Source of the DNA: Typha latifolia
Taxonomy: Eukaryota > Streptophyta > Magnoliopsida > Poales > Typhaceae
DNA: 64,000 nt
Assembly: GCA_019914945.1 (NCBI GenBank)
Contig: CM034101.1
Span: 6,769,188-6,833,187 of the forward strand
Direction: 5' to 3'
Shown: positions 1 to 9,756 of the stretch, in pieces
Numbering within the stretch: position 1 is the first letter of the stretch
How the letters are laid out: each line of letters begins with the position of its first letter
Notes under the pieces: generated by a model
Told to the model about the DNA's origin: nothing
What the model saw: only the letters and a program-made list of their open reading frames with translations
Database searches by the model: none
Position numbers and translations under genes: made by a program

Positions 1-41
1 TTTTTTAATTTTTTCTTAGATTTTTTACTTAAAAAAAAGGG

Positions 42-139
42 GTGTTCGAATGCAAATTTTTGAGTTCGAACGTGGTGACTGGCGCGTTCGAACGCGCAGA
101 CTGGTGCGTTCGAACACACTCGAGGATTCTTTATATATT
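42..139 (+). promoter_or_regulatory. Putative internal promoter of the envelope-like unit
   Basis: Four TTCGAA-centred motifs (about 44, 65, 83 and 107), one a perfect GCGTTCGAACGC palindrome, stand just upstream of a TATA-like tatatatt at 132-139. About 40 nt further is a telo-box, AAACCCTAAAAACC (near 176), then a pyrimidine-rich leader. The same order recurs in the inverted copy at 60260-60400. Promoter activity is inference. Confidence 0.5.
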
Positions 140-329
140 GCGTCCGAACCTAAGGGTTTTCATCTTCCATCTTCCAAACCCTAAAAACCATTCATTTTCT
201 CCATCTCAAATCTTCAAGATCTTGGTCTTTTTCATCAAATTTCTCACTACAAACCCTTTTAAAGGGTAGTTCTCCTCCGGATCTAGCATCTTTCTACCGA
301 ATTTCCTAGTTTTTCTTCACTTTTGCGAG

Positions 330-591
330 GTATGATCATCCATCAATTTTTCTATTTTTTTTCAATTAAGTCTTTTGATCTTGATTGATTTCGTGCGTTT
401 TCAAGTTTTGATCACATTAAAGTTACTATCTTGATGTTTCTTATGTGATTGAACGTGATATCTTAGCGTTTTCAAGTGGATGATGGATTTTATTTAGGGC
501 CTTCATGGTTTCTTGAATTTTTTGGATTTATTGTTATCTTTTTGTTTGCTTTGGGCATGTATTGAATCTTGCATCTTGTTTCTTTCTCAAG
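330..591 (+). other. Putative leader intron of the envelope-like unit
   Basis: Donor gcgag|GTATGATC at 329/330 and acceptor tttctttctcAAG| at 591, leaving one base before the ATG at 593. In the inverted copy the equivalent donor (60121) and acceptor (59854) are conserved and the intron lengths are 262 and 268 nt. The acceptor is AAG, weaker than CAG. Confidence 0.45.
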
Positions 592-592
592 A

Positions 593-1538
593 ATGCCTAG
601 AAAGCTGCAGTTTCCAAGAAACCTAGGCTGCCTTCCTCACCTACTTCGGCTCCCAAGTTTTCTATATCTACGGCTACGGGGCATTACAAACATAATTTTG
701 GCACTCGGAACGGCCCGTGGTCATTTCTGATTTTTCTGCCTTGGGGATCGAATAGATCTTTACTAAGCGATGATGGTTATCCGTGTGTCGGATGAGCGGG
801 ACTGCATATGTGGAAGTGGTTAGGGAATTTTTCAGTAATGCCACGGTTTTAGAACGCTGTATACGTTCTACTATCTATGGGGTTTCGATCTACTTGGTTT
901 CCGATGTTATTCGTGCAGAACTCCAACTTCCTAATGGTGAGTTCCAGTATCTGTCGTCTGCTCCACTTCCTGATGTCAATGAATTTGCTAGTACTGTGTT
1001 AATTAAAGGGGAACGTTGGAAGGGCAATATGATGCCTCATGCGAAATTGACATCAGTGGCTCGCATGCTTCAGCTGCTTTGTCTGTATAACGTCACCCCC
1101 AAGACTCGCCATTCTAGTATTAGTCCTGATCGTGCCTTCCTCCTTCATGCGATATTGTCAGGAGTTTCGTTGATTTTGGCTGTGGTGATCTACGATTCCA
1201 TTCTAATAGCTGCACAGAAAGAAGCGCCCCGTGAAGGGTTGCCGTTTGGAATATTTATTATAAATTTGTGCACTCAGAGTGGGGTGCGCATGGATGCCAC
1301 GGAACCTTCTCTTACTTCGCAAAAACCGTTGGATCGAATTACTCTTAAGCGGAGTCAAGGTCATGATCAGTCATATCCTCTCAAGCCATCCTCTTCCGCC
1401 GCTGGACGTTCCTCACACCTTGATATTTCTGATGACAGTTCGGACGATGACTCATCTCACAATGAGAGTGAGTTACCACAGTTCTCTGACCGTTTCGATC
1501 AGCTTAGCACTCACGTGCAGACCTCCATTCGGTCGTGA
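593..1538 (+). pseudogene. Envelope-like ORF (putative plant transposon protein domain), damaged N-terminus
   Basis: The open part (783-1538, 251 residues) begins at MCRMSGTAY and runs through conserved VREFFSNAT, LPDVNE, NVTPKTRHSS and LPFGIF blocks to an acidic Ser/Asp tail. These blocks resemble the Pfam family described as putative plant transposon protein (PF20167, from memory), found near the 3' end of many plant Copia/Gypsy elements; its function is unknown. The conserved start is the ATG at 593 (MPRK), directly after a likely splice acceptor. Between 593 and 783 small indels and stop codons break the frame relative to the sister copy at 58983-59852. The C-terminus here is longer than in the sister, which is frameshifted there. 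No signal peptide or membrane segment is evident, so 'envelope-like' is positional only. Confidence 0.7.
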
Positions 1539-1989
1539 ATGTTTTACGAGCTGAGCAAGCACGTTAGGGGACCGTTCTTGACTCTATACTGTCGATTCTT
1601 CATCGTCAGTTCCCTCCGAGTTCCTAGTCATTGGCATTTGTGCCCTAAAAAGGGATAGTGAGTTTGAGTTTAGACGTGTGTTTGGAGTTTAAGAGTTTAC
1701 TGGTGTAGGGGGAATAATGGCATAGGGGGAGTTTACTAGGTTCTGTTTACTGTTTAAATACTTTTGCGTGAATACCTGTGAACTTTGTTTGCTTAAGTAC
1801 TTGTGAACTGCTTATTTGATGATTTGTGTTTGGATTGTTATTCATTTCAAGTTATTTTCACTTGATCTTGGTTTGGTATATTTTTATTTGCAGGGATTGA
1901 TGTGCTAAAAGTACTAGACTTGTTGAATGCTCATTTTGAATTCATTATTTGTAATATCTTGTAAACTAGATGTTTTGTCACAAATTGCC

Positions 1990-2000
1990 AAAGGGGGAGA
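1990..2000 (+). other. Polypurine tract of C1
   Basis: AAAGGGGGAGA directly precedes the LTR start TGTTAGG. Two shorter tagggggA tracts lie upstream at 1706-1713 and 1723-1730; multiplied polypurine tracts upstream of the 3' LTR have been described for Sireviruses. Confidence 0.8.
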
Positions 2001-2001
2001 T

Positions 2002-2870
2002 TGTTAGGTTTTTAATTATTGGCAATTATGCACAAAATATTCTAAGTGTATTTTTACATGTATATGAGCTTTATACAAGTCTAGAATATCTCTGGTTTGA
2101 AGAATTGCAAAATTATTGGAGAAAAGCTATTGAGTTCACACCGCGTTCACAAACGCTTTCGAACGTGGGTACTGCGTTCACACAGACCGAGAGCTGCATT
2201 CACAAACGCATTCGAATGCAACATGAAGAATTCAAGTTGTCGCGTTCGAACGCACTCGGGCCCGTTCGAACGCACCTCAGATCAAGTCATGCCGTTCGAA
2301 CGCACCCGGGCCGCGTTCGAACGCACCAACGAAGTTTGATAAAATTGGACTTTCGTGAGTATAGATAAGACTTGGATTTGGCTCTATCTTGGAGATCATA
2401 TATAATGATTGTGATGCCCTATCTCTAGGGTGGTTGAAGAAGCATTATTGAAGTAGACTTCTTGAGGCTACATCGGTTCTTCAACTAACAAGGTTCCACT
2501 CATCAACAAAAGTTAATCTTTCGTCTTAAGGGCCATTTAGACGAAAGATCAATCTCAAGGGTTACTGAGGTTGGACTTCAATCACGAGAAGAAGTGAATC
2601 GTGGGTTCTAGCGAGCAAGACTGAGAGGAAGAAAATCGTTTGGATCGACGGGTTGTTTTGTGAGTTAGTCTTGTAACTGCTACTATTCTAGTGATTGGTT
2701 TTGATCCGAGTTTGGATCCATGGTTTTTTTCCGTTTGGGTTTTCCCATGTTAAAATCTTGGCGTTCATCTCTGCTTTCGTTCTTAATATTTCTACGGACT
2801 TTTACTTAAGCGAACGAGTGATATCATTGCCTAGTATTTAGATACATACTTGTGTCAAGGGGTTTTTTAA
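2002..2870 (+). repeat. Copia LTR of C1
   Basis: Begins TGTTAGGTTTTT right after the polypurine tract and ends just before a PBS-like site. U3 carries palindromic motifs at about 2150-2330 and one copy of the roughly 53-bp unit that is amplified in the 57109-58409 LTR. A TATA-like catatataatg lies at 2397-2407. It aligns by eye with LTRs at 25189-25942 and 57109-58409 (minus). The exact 3' end is uncertain by a few bases. Confidence 0.8.
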
Positions 2871-2871
2871 T

Positions 2872-2883
2872 TAGTATCAGAGC
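2872..2883 (+). other. Primer-binding site (tRNA-iMet type)
   Basis: tagtatcagagc is one or two mismatches from TGGTATCAGAGC, the complement of the initiator Met tRNA 3' end used by most plant Copia elements. It follows the LTR end immediately; the homologous site at 25944-25955 is a perfect match. Confidence 0.75.
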
Positions 2884-2918
2884 AGGTTCTCTCACCCTTT
2901 GAGAGAGATCAGATAGGC

Positions 2919-3230
2919 ATGAATTTTCATAGAGATGGACCATCATCTATTATACCTCCTATCCTAGATAGATCAAATTATGGATATTGGAAAGCTAGGA
3001 TGAGAGCTTACTTGAAGTCTATAGATGAACGAGTATGGTTTGCCGTTGTGAACGTTTGGAGTCCACCAATGTACATGGTGGATGATAAACTTGCTGAAAA
3101 ACCGATAGAGTCATGGGATAGGTCAGACTATGAAAAAGTTGGATGGAATAGCAAGGCAATAAATGCAATTTTTAATTGTATTTTCTCGGAAGAATTTAAA
3201 AGAATTTCTACATGTGAGATAGCAAAAGAA
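2919..3230 (+). pseudogene. Copia gag N-terminal fragment
   Basis: The ATG at 2919 opens a frame for about 104 residues with the typical Copia gag N-terminal pattern: LDRSNYGYWKARM, then WSPP and WDRSDYEKVGWNSKAINAIF. It matches the gag at 25991-27395 nearly residue for residue up to the end of STCEIAKE. There it joins the 3' part of an LTR instead of continuing to TWTILETTHEG. The ORF runs on for a few meaningless residues in LTR sequence. A gag capsid protein packages element RNA in virus-like particles; this stub cannot. Confidence 0.8.
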
Positions 3231-3332
3231 TCTCTGCTTTCGTTCTTAATATTTCTACGGACTTTTACTTAAGCGAACGAGTGATATCATTGCCTAGTAT
3301 TTAGATACATACTTGTCTCTAGGGGTTTTTCA
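3231..3332 (+). repeat. Truncated 3' end of a Copia LTR
   Basis: Repeats the last about 100 nt of the LTR at 2771-2870 (tctgctttcgttcttaat onward) and ends ggggtttttCA at 3332, the expected CA terminus. Fusion to gag at about 3231 points to an internal deletion between gag and the 3' LTR. Confidence 0.75.
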
Positions 3333-4573
3333 GATAAATTCTTATTTTGAAATGCGCACAAGGTGACTTGACAATAGATCTCACACAAATATCATATCAC
3401 CCTCATTGAATTCCTTCTCGCGAAGATGTTGGTCGTAGATTTGCTTCATATGGTTCTAGGCTACCCTCATATGAACCTGCAATCAGTGAAGAATGTCATC
3501 GCAATCCATCAATGCCAAATCGACTTTGGTCCTCTTAGTGGAAGCCGCCAAATCTTATCTGCACAAAACGGGTGTTATGCGCCCATACACCGCTTCAAAT
3601 TGAGTCATTTCGATACTGTTGTGATGAGTACTATTGTATAACCACTCAAGCCATGGAAGGTATTTCAACTAGCATCTTAGACAATCTCATATAAAGCATC
3701 AAAGATACTTCTCAATCCCCTAATTCACCATCTCTGTTTGCTTATCGATTTGCGGATGATATGCCAAACTCAAATCCAAACAAGTGGCTTATAATCTGAA
3801 ATATTCGGTCCAAAATTCACTGACGAAGACTCAGTCACAATCTGGAACTATCATGTGAGGCATTCCATAGAGTTTCATGACATTTTGGATGAAGCGTTCG
3901 TCTAATCTTGGTGGAGAAAGGATTCACCAATGATGAAAAGTTGGCATATTTGTTTAACCTTTCCACCACAACAAAGATCAGCAAATACCCTTGCTTTAGT
4001 GTCAAGCCCTCTATGAAGTCCATAGAGATGTCCTACCAAATACGGTTTGCCATGGCAAAGGTTGAAGGAGTCCTGCTATCTTTGTCTTCCCTAGTTGGTA
4101 GTCTTGCATGCCTTCACATATGCTTTGATGTATTTCTTCATTCTAGACCAGGTGAAACTTTGAGAGATCCTCTTATAGGTTCTTAGGACAATCTTAATGA
4201 CCCACATCTGAAGTGTTGTGGAAGTGCTCCAATAACCTGGATTGCAACAATGCATTCGCGGGTACTCGGATGCACCTACGGTCAAGTAGAAGGCCATCTC
4301 GGTCCTCCAAGTTAGGATGGCTCCCCTGATCATCTTTGATTTCCTACAACAACCCTCTAACACATGGGTTAGTGATACATGCGCTCCTCAGCTTCTCAGG
4401 AAGGAAAAGGATGGCATGAAAATGGCCGCAAACTTCGCTCTAATCAATTGGCGTGATAAGGCATCTATCGGCCATTTTTCGTATTGTAACTCATAGTCTT
4501 ACTCTAAGAGCTTTGTCACCATTGCTACTATGCCGGTGTGTGTATCCTGCCCTATAAAATATGAAAGACTCAT
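3333..4573 (-). pseudogene. Ty3/Gypsy pol debris (RNase H end to integrase)
   Basis: Read on the minus strand, the stretch around 4023-3835 shows the integrase core start MDFIEGLTL followed by a V-V-x-R-L-x-K-Y-A motif, the usual beginning of the chromovirus catalytic domain. Sequence around 3420-3640 resembles the integrase C-terminal part seen in G2 at 22912-23178, and 4091-4363 resembles the region before the integrase. Many stops and frameshifts are present. It is older and more decayed than the neighbouring elements; its own LTRs were not found. Confidence 0.6.
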
Positions 4574-4658
4574 CTGATACAACTAATGCTGGATCAAGTT
4601 GTATTGAAAGAATAAATTTGTTTTAGAAGAAAATAAATTTTTTTGTTGGAGGGTGTTC
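4574..4658 (+). repeat. Left part of an LTR (LTR-X) split by G1
   Basis: Starts near tgatacaact and runs to tgttc, the target site of G1. Right of G1 the same LTR resumes at 11260 (tgttcgaatgcctggg). Joined, the order (A/T-rich stretch, then TTCGAA motif cluster) parallels the U3 of the G1 LTR. Confidence 0.55.
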
Positions 4659-5466
4659 TGATACACTTAGTTAGGATCTTTTCTAATTGCATTAGGTATT
4701 TATTTTTATTAAAATAAAATTCCTGTAGGTCATGTTCGAACGCAGGTGGAGTTGCATTTAAAAACCATTGTGAATGCCTTGTGCATGCGTGTGAACGCCT
4801 TGTGAACATCTTGTGAACGCCCGCGTTCAAACGCCTGTGTCGCATTCGCAAATCTAGAGAAGGGGCTTTTTGAATGCATTCGAATGTGATCAACGGAAAT
4901 TCTCAAGAATTAGGGTTTCATATTGTTTTAGGACTTGTTGGCTAGCCTCTATAAATATGTGGATGGTAACCAACTTTATTATGTTATTGGAATATTGATT
5001 TCTTGCCTCTCTATCATCTATCTATCCTGATCTCCCTTCTCCCTTTTCACCATCTTCCATCTCTATCGTTGGCAAGGTTTCTCCTAACTTCTAATCTCCC
5101 TTGTCTGTTGAGTCACCCCTCTTCTTTGGGATATCGACCAGTTCATTCCCTTCGTCTACTTCCTTTAATCACTTCCACAATCCACCCTCATCTCCATACC
5201 AATCCATAACCCTGCCATCCACTTCACCCATCACCACCACCATTACCCACGTTATTCCGTGTTTTCATCCCTACTATAGTTAGAATCTACGAAGGGAGTA
5301 AATACGAAAGTTGTATCCCAGTAATTTTATGACTACCGGAGAATATCTGATGAATAGTTTTCCGGGTTGCGTGGACTACTTCCTCCAATAAATTCAGATC
5401 TTAATGAATTGTTCTATAGCTGATCTTTTGGTTCCAGATCCTATCAATTGGTATCAGAGCCTATCA
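4659..5466 (+). repeat. 5' LTR of G1
   Basis: TGATACACTTAG to gagcctatCA. U3 has TTCGAA-type motifs (about 4733-4880); TATA box tataaata at 4950-4957. The 3' end is fixed by comparison with the 3' LTR and its target duplication, which places one PBS-like TGGTATCAGAGC (5449-5460) inside the LTR. Confidence 0.75.
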
Positions 5467-5787
5467 TTTTGTATCAGAGCTTATCAAATTGGTATCAAAG
5501 CCTATCAAGTGGTATCAGAGCTTATCAAGTGGTATTAGAGCTAACAAATTGGTATCAGAGCAGGCGAACCTCAAACCTCCATTAATAGTTGAAATAAGGA
5601 AGATGACATCAACATAACTTAATGAATTGTTCTATAGCTGATCTTTTGGTTCCAGATCCTATCAATTGGTATCAGAGCCTATCATTTCGTGTCAGAGCTT
5701 ATCAAATTGGTATCAAAGCCTATCAAGTGGTATCAGAGCTTATCAAGTGGTATTAGAGCTTAATAAATTGGTATCAGAGCAGGCGAA
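5447..5787 (+). repeat. Reiterated primer-binding sites, duplicated block
   Basis: A roughly 20-nt unit (ctatcaattggtatcagagc and variants) repeats six times between 5441 and 5570. The whole block with part of the LTR end is duplicated about 218 bp downstream (about 5617-5787), giving about twelve TGGTATCAGAGC-like sites in all. The last one abuts aggcgaacc and the gag leader. Confidence 0.8.
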
Positions 5788-5796
5788 CCAACGTCC

Positions 5797-7396
5797 ATGG
5801 GTTCGAATATGAATGAACTTAGGGGCATGTTTCAAACATTGTTGCATAGAGTTGACAACATGCAAAAGGATCATAATGAATTCAAAGAATATGTCGTGAA
5901 TTGATTGGGTTCGCCATCTCTTTGACGACGAACGGAGTTTTAAGAAGGACCAGCGGTGGGACCCCATAGAACCGATACCTCACAGGTCCAGGTGCATCAT
6001 ATGAGTGTCAATGATCCCCTCCTACCTATGCCTTCACATTATCCCCCACCTCCATTACAAAACCTAAGACTGGCGGTCATGGAACCCGAGAGGCATGCGG
6101 CACCGGTGCGCTTCGTCGATGAGGAGGATTGGCACTTTGAGGATGAGGTTGATCCCTGTGGAGATGGTGATGGACGTGCTCAAGAATTTAGAGAAGGTGA
6201 TCAACATACATAAAGGTTTAGACCTGAACCAAGGATCTTTCGTGAACCTAGCAACGCTATTCGGGGGAGAACCACATGCTTGAACTTTCCAAAATTCCAA
6301 GGCAGTGATCCAACGGATTGGGTGTTTCAAGTTGAACAATATTTTAATTGTCAAGGTACAATGGAAGATACAAAAGTCCAGATGGCAAGATTTCACATCC
6401 AAGGAACGTCATTGCATTGGTATAGATCGATTATTCATGGTGGTAGATTTACCGGATGGTTCAGAGGACAACCGTATTGGAGTACCAAGCTGAGTTTAAA
6501 AGAATTAGTAGTCGTTGTGAGCCACCATGACCCGAACGTACATTGATGAGTACATTTATTTCAGGACTGCGAGAGGAGATACAAGCAGATGTTTGTACTC
6601 GATGTCCTACTACTCTTGAAGAGGCCTTTGAGAAGGTCGTGAGGATGGAACAAAAGCATAGGGCTTTAAGGATGGCAGCAAAAAACAATTGGGACAATCG
6701 AGATAGGCGGTTTGCACCTAGAACGCCGGTTGGAAATTCTGCGATTTCAAAAATAGCGGCTGCGACTACTAGACCATGACCACCTTTGAGACCTTCCGAC
6801 ATTAGAGGAGGCACAAGACCCCCCCATTCGAACTCTCACACCTGCCCAAGTGGAGGAGCGAAGAGCGAAGGGCCTTTGCTTTCGATATGATGAGCGTTTC
6901 ACTCCTGATCATTGATGTTCTAAATCGATCGGGAGTGTGATGCTTATCGATGGTCCTAAGGAGGATGATGAGATTGATGATGATGGAGAGTGTCCAGAGG
7001 AGACCCATGAGGAGGCCGTTGTGGAGGGCGTTGAGGAAGATATCCAAGCTGAAATATCGATGAATGCATATTTGAGTACTTCCGTGCCGAGGATGTTATG
7101 AGTAGATGGACTCGTTGGAAAGCATTGTGTGCACATTCTCATCAATTCGGAGAGTACACATAATTTTCTAGACGAGAGGCTAGTGAGGAGATTGGGTTTG
7201 GATGCCGAACCGACTACGGGGTTTGACGTTGCTATTGGAGATGGCACAAAGCTTAGGGCGGAGAGCTTGTGTCGCCGAGTCGGTATACGGGTGCAAGGAC
7301 ACAACATCATTATGGACTTGTATCCGTTGGCGCTATGAGGAGCGGATATTGTCCTTAGTGCTCAGTGGTTACAGAGTTTAGGACCCGTCACATTTG
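5797..7396 (+). pseudogene. G1 gag-protease, broken
   Basis: The ATG at 5797 (MGSNMNELRGMF) opens gag; a stop follows after 35 codons and the frame shifts repeatedly. Recognisable parts: capsid domain FPKFQGSDPTDWVFQVEQYF (about 6286-6345), FISGLREEIQADV (about 6551-6590), and a zinc knuckle near 6880 in which a Cys is replaced by Tyr and the last Cys is lost (CFRYDERFTPDH then stop). The protease follows at about 7105-7390: the motif expected as D-S-G-S-T-H-N-F reads N-S-E-S-T-H-N-F, so the catalytic Asp and Gly are both lost. The later RRLGLDAEPTTGFDVAIGDG part is well kept. Non-functional remnant. Confidence 0.75.
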
Positions 7397-7440
7397 ATTT
7401 CTGGAGCATGTGAATAAAATATAAACAAGGAAATAAAGAT

Positions 7441-9756
7441 GTGCAGCTTGATGGTGTTCGGACTTTGCCGATTTCTGCAATGCATCCTATGATGGGGCTG
7501 TTTGGTGTGTATGATTTGGCCTATCTTCTTCAGTTAGGACTAGTTGGTGATGAGCCTCAAATGAGTTCAGGTACTATAATTGAATTGTCTAATTTATTAG
7601 ATAACTTTTCTAGACTATTTGAAGAGCTACAGGAGTTGCCACTGAGGAGAATAGCGGACCATCACATAGAGATTGTATCGGGGGCTGCACCGACGAACGT
7701 GAGGCCATATCGGTATCCACATGTGTAAAGGAAGTTATCTCAAAGATGGTAGACGAGATGATACGGTCACACCTCTGGCTTTGGAGCTCTGATACCAGCT
7801 TGATACGATCTCGCCTTTTTGGTGAAGGGTCGATCTCTTCAAATTCTCAGATCTAGACTGATCTTGCACGGAACTTTGAAATAAAATCCCTAAATATGCC
7901 GCCGTTGGATCGATGTGAAATTTGGATATGTTGTAGCCCTAGAAAATATCTTTCCAACAAATCAAGTTTCAGGCGAATCGGAGAAGGGATCTCGAGATAT
8001 CGTCCGTTTAGTGGACGAACGTCAGGATGCTCTGTTTTGGATCCGTGGATGGAGGCACGAGATCCTAGGTAATGGTGGTTGAACGTGGACCGGCGTTAAT
8101 GTGGTGGCACCGGTGAAAAAGCAGTGGTGGAAGGGTTATGGATGATGGAAAGGTTAGGGCAAGTGTTGGATAGATTGGAAGAAGGGGGAGGAGAGGGCCA
8201 CTCCTAAGGGACTAGGGTGATTGGCCAGTCGAGGGATATTAGAAGCGGCGTCGCCGGGGATTGAGAGAACGGGAGCGAAGAAGACGAAGGAGGCAAGGCA
8301 AAACTCAATCTCAATAATCAATTATCAATTTGGTTGCCTACCACATCCTTTTATAGGCTAATCAACAACTCAAATTAAGCCTAAAAATACAATTTTCGTC
8401 GACCGCGTTCGAACTCGCCCGACCGCGTTCGAACGCACCGAGTTCGCTCTTCTGGATTTGCAAACGCGATGTAGGCGTTCGAACGCGTGATCGAACGCGC
8501 CTGTCAGTATTTGCGAACGCGATGCAGGCGTTCACAGTGCGTTCGAACGCACTGCGTTCGAACGCATAATACATTCTCTTCACCACGTCACAACCCCGTT
8601 CACAAACCGCGTTCGAACTCACTCCACCCGCGTTCGAACGCGACTTACAGAAAACTTATTTTAATGGAAATTAAACACTAAAACATGAAATAAAAACACT
8701 CCTAAAGTGAATCCATGCTCGAGACGATGTCGGTGAAGTCCGAATCGTATCACGAGATGTTGGAGCAAGGCCTCATACAACCAAGTCATAGCTCATACTC
8801 ATCTCCTATGCTTTTGGTGCGAAAAAAGGACGGGACATGTCATTTTTGTGTCGACTATCGAGCACTAAACGCTATTACTGTTAAGGACCGATATCCTATT
8901 CCAGTTATCGAGCAGTTGTTGGATGAGCTTGCATGGGCGACTATATTTAGTAAGCTTAACTTGAGGGTCGGGTATCATCAAATTAGAGTTCACCTAGCGG
9001 ATGTGCACAAAACTGCGTTTCAGACTCAGGACGGGCATTACGAGTTCCGAGTAATGCCTTTTGGTCTCACCAATGCTTCAGCTACCTTCTAAGGCCTCAT
9101 GAATGATATATTTCGACCTATCTTGAGAAGGTATGTCTTGGTATTTTTTGACGATATTTTAGTATATAGCAGGACTAAATTGGAGCATTGGCGGCATTTG
9201 GAGGACGTGCTGAATTTGTTGGAATAAAACCAATTGAAGATCATGAAATCCAAGTGCCTATAGGGAGTACCAGAGGTGGAGTATTTAGGCCATATCATTT
9301 CAGCGGATGGTGTACCGGCGGATCCACAAAAGGTTGCATGTATGACCGCTTGGCCTATTCCTACTACTACCACTGGATTGAGAAGATTTTTTGGGCTAAC
9401 TGGTTATTATCGTCGATTCATTGCTGGATATGGCAAGATCATTGCTCCTCTCACTTCTTTGTTGAAGAAGGATTCTTTTAGATGGACGGATGAAGCCACT
9501 TTAGTCTTTAAAAATATTAAAAAGAGCAATGATGACGGCATCCATTCTAGCTCTATCAGACTTCACCGAAGAATTCATTGTTGAATGTGATACATCGGGT
9601 GTTGGCATAGGAGCTGTATTAATACAAGAAGGATGTCCTATTTTCTATCTTAGAGAGGCTTTATCGCAAAAATCTCAGCAATTATCCACTTATGAGAGAG
9701 AGATGTTGGCAATTCTGCATGCGGTGACAAACCTGGAGGCCTTATTTGATCGATGA
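7441..9756 (+). pseudogene. G1 reverse transcriptase/RNase H, interrupted
   Basis: The linker and RT entry (7441-7758, ending RYPHV.KEV and VDEM) is split by the 7759-8752 insertion and resumes at 8758 with [22 protein letters not shown] motifs: [22 protein letters not shown] (the usual catalytic Asp of FSKLDLR is Asn here), [12 protein letters not shown], then a stop at about 9090, and FFDDILVYS. The thumb region (EYLGHIISADG) and [10 protein letters not shown] follow. RNase H begins EEFIVECDTSGVGIGAVL (about 9556 on) with YEREMLAILHAV; frame is lost after 9756. Chromovirus-type RT/RNase H, inactive. Confidence 0.8.
7759..8752 (-). mobile_element. Deleted gypsy LTR element inside G1
   Basis: Flanked by 5-bp duplications cgaga (7754-7758, 8753-8757); removing it restores the RT reading VDEM-LEQG. 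On the minus strand: LTR 8752 to 7801 (TGATACGATTCGG to gatcgtatCA), a perfect PBS (7784-7797, complement of TGGTATCAGAGCCA), about 25 bp of leader, then only a few bases of the other LTR. The LTR matches the one at 51433-52236. It carries at least eight GCGTTCGAACGC-like motifs at 8400-8645. Confidence 0.85.

Larger units (their letters stand above)
1..3332 (+). mobile_element. Sirevirus-like Copia element C1, 3' part plus chimeric LTR-gag-LTR tail
   Basis: Enters the window in its 3' internal region. Order seen: promoter-like motif cluster, leader intron, envelope-like ORF, polypurine tract, LTR (2002-2870), then PBS, a gag start and a second LTR 3' end (3231-3332). One LTR thus has envelope plus polypurine tract on one side and PBS plus gag on the other, which is a tandem (shared-LTR) arrangement and not a simple element end. 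The envelope-like ORF position before the 3' LTR and the AAAGGGGGAGA tract match what is known of the Sirevirus/Maximus lineage; lineage is inferred mostly from the sister copy at 57109-64000, which retains pol. Confidence 0.8.

Noticed and set aside
1..2340. Heat-shock elements in the TTCGAA clusters
   Set aside because: Heat-shock elements need TTC and GAA separated by two bases; here they abut.
5449..5787. tRNA-Met gene fragments
   Set aside because: Only the 12-nt complement of the tRNA 3' end is present, in LTR context; these are primer-binding sites.
7759..8752. Solo LTR
   Set aside because: A PBS and a short leader follow the LTR and a remnant of the second LTR end abuts the target duplication, so it is an internally deleted element, not a recombined solo LTR.
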